From Flavobacterium terrisoli (GTDB lineage Bacteria > Bacteroidota > Bacteroidia > Flavobacteriales > Flavobacteriaceae): 64,000 nt of DNA. The notes beneath the pieces were generated by a model. It did no database searches and was not told where the DNA came from. It saw nothing but the letters and a program-made list of their open reading frames with translations. Location of the stretch: positions 124,001 to 188,000 of the forward strand of contig NZ_JARGNA010000008.1 of the NCBI RefSeq assembly GCF_030167905.1, in the 5' to 3' direction. Position 1 is the stretch's first letter; each line of letters opens with the position of its first letter. The position numbers and the translations under genes are program-made. Positions 63,767 to 64,000 of the stretch are shown here, piece by piece.

Positions 63767-64000
63767 TACAATTGCTTTTGAATTTTACCCATCAACAATT
63801 GTTTGATATTTTCGGCTTCTTCTTTGGCAATTCCGGGAATTTCAATATCACTCGAAACACCACCTGCAGTGAATATTTCCACTTTGGCCAAACCAAAAAA
63901 ACGGGCAATAAAACCTTCGTGAAGTGCTACGTGCTGTACGCGATTATAAGGAATAACCATCGTATTGGTCGCAATAATGCCACTGCGAAAGATAACATCG
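63766..64000 (-). CDS. PH-domain protein (YdbS-like), 5' end beyond window
   Basis: Only the C-terminal about 77 residues lie inside the window; the reading frame stays open to the edge, with DVIFRSGIIATNTMVIPYNRVQHVALHEGF and FFGLAKVEIFTAGGV, a bPH2 domain. It is the small partner that normally precedes a YdbT-like protein. The start codon lies outside, so nothing can be said of its transmembrane part. Confidence 0.85.
   Translation of the reverse strand, partial: DVIFRSGIIATNTMVIPYNRVQHVALHEGFIARFFGLAKVEIFTAGGVSSDIEIPGIAKEEAENIKQLLMGKIQKQL

Overview
The window looks like chromosomal DNA of a Flavobacterium-type bacterium (Bacteroidota, Flavobacteriia). The reasons are low G+C, several large secreted proteins with type IX secretion (T9SS) type A or type B C-terminal sorting domains, menaquinone genes (menA, menC), 'TAnnTTTG' -7 promoter boxes, and many short signal-peptide or lipoprotein leaders. 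I see no rRNA, tRNA, CRISPR array, transposase or phage gene. It reads as ordinary chromosome with lineage-specific surface-protein and regulatory content.

Layout. 0.1-7.6 kb: tandem-GNAT acetyltransferase, a membrane-anchored archaemetzincin-like protease, an SDR oxidoreductase with its AraC-type regulator, a small T9SS protein, a TPR/transmembrane/LuxR-type regulator and an LpxL-like acyltransferase. 7.6-14.5 kb: a TetR-controlled RND efflux operon (tetR, adaptor, AcrB-like pump, TolC-like channel), followed by a 57-aa small ORF that overlaps the acyltransferase start. Four copies of one palindrome mark the likely TetR operators. 14.6-20.1 kb: GNAT, YceI, pirin, then a second TetR unit (beta-propeller plus thioesterase) with its own operator pair, and an NTF2-like lipoprotein. 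20.4-24.8 kb: a 1013-aa T9SS protein, a subclass B1 metallo-beta-lactamase and a lipoprotein with a Ser-Cys-Cys motif. 25-27.7 kb: an overlapping ArsR/SRPBCC/69-aa operon, an NTF2-like protein, a DUF2975 membrane protein with an XRE regulator, and a YdcH-like protein.

27.9-52.3 kb is dominated by surface proteins: a 937-aa T9SS protein, a short beta-helix stub, and two giants (2893 and 2656 aa) with T9SS type B C-termini. The first giant carries sixteen 66-residue (198-bp) repeats arranged 8 + spacer + 8, then nine aspartate-rich modules. The second carries three CUB-FN3 pairs, a choice-of-anchor L-like domain and four diverged copies of the same 66-residue module. Between the giants lie a YeeE/YedE pair, a DUF4199 protein, a paralogue of the Ser-Cys-Cys lipoprotein, kdsA and an outer-membrane-like protein.

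52.3-64 kb: DUF1801, a small membrane protein and an M28 peptidase; then a six-gene envelope locus (membrane protein, winged-helix regulator, Coq4-like, DUF1361, small membrane protein, CreD-like) with two matching palindromes at its two likely promoters; then TPR-menC, and a run of two PH-domain proteins, menA and a UPF0173 hydrolase. The most promising little-described items are the CreD/winged-helix/Coq4 locus, the Ser-Cys-Cys lipoprotein family, and the repeat architecture of the giants.
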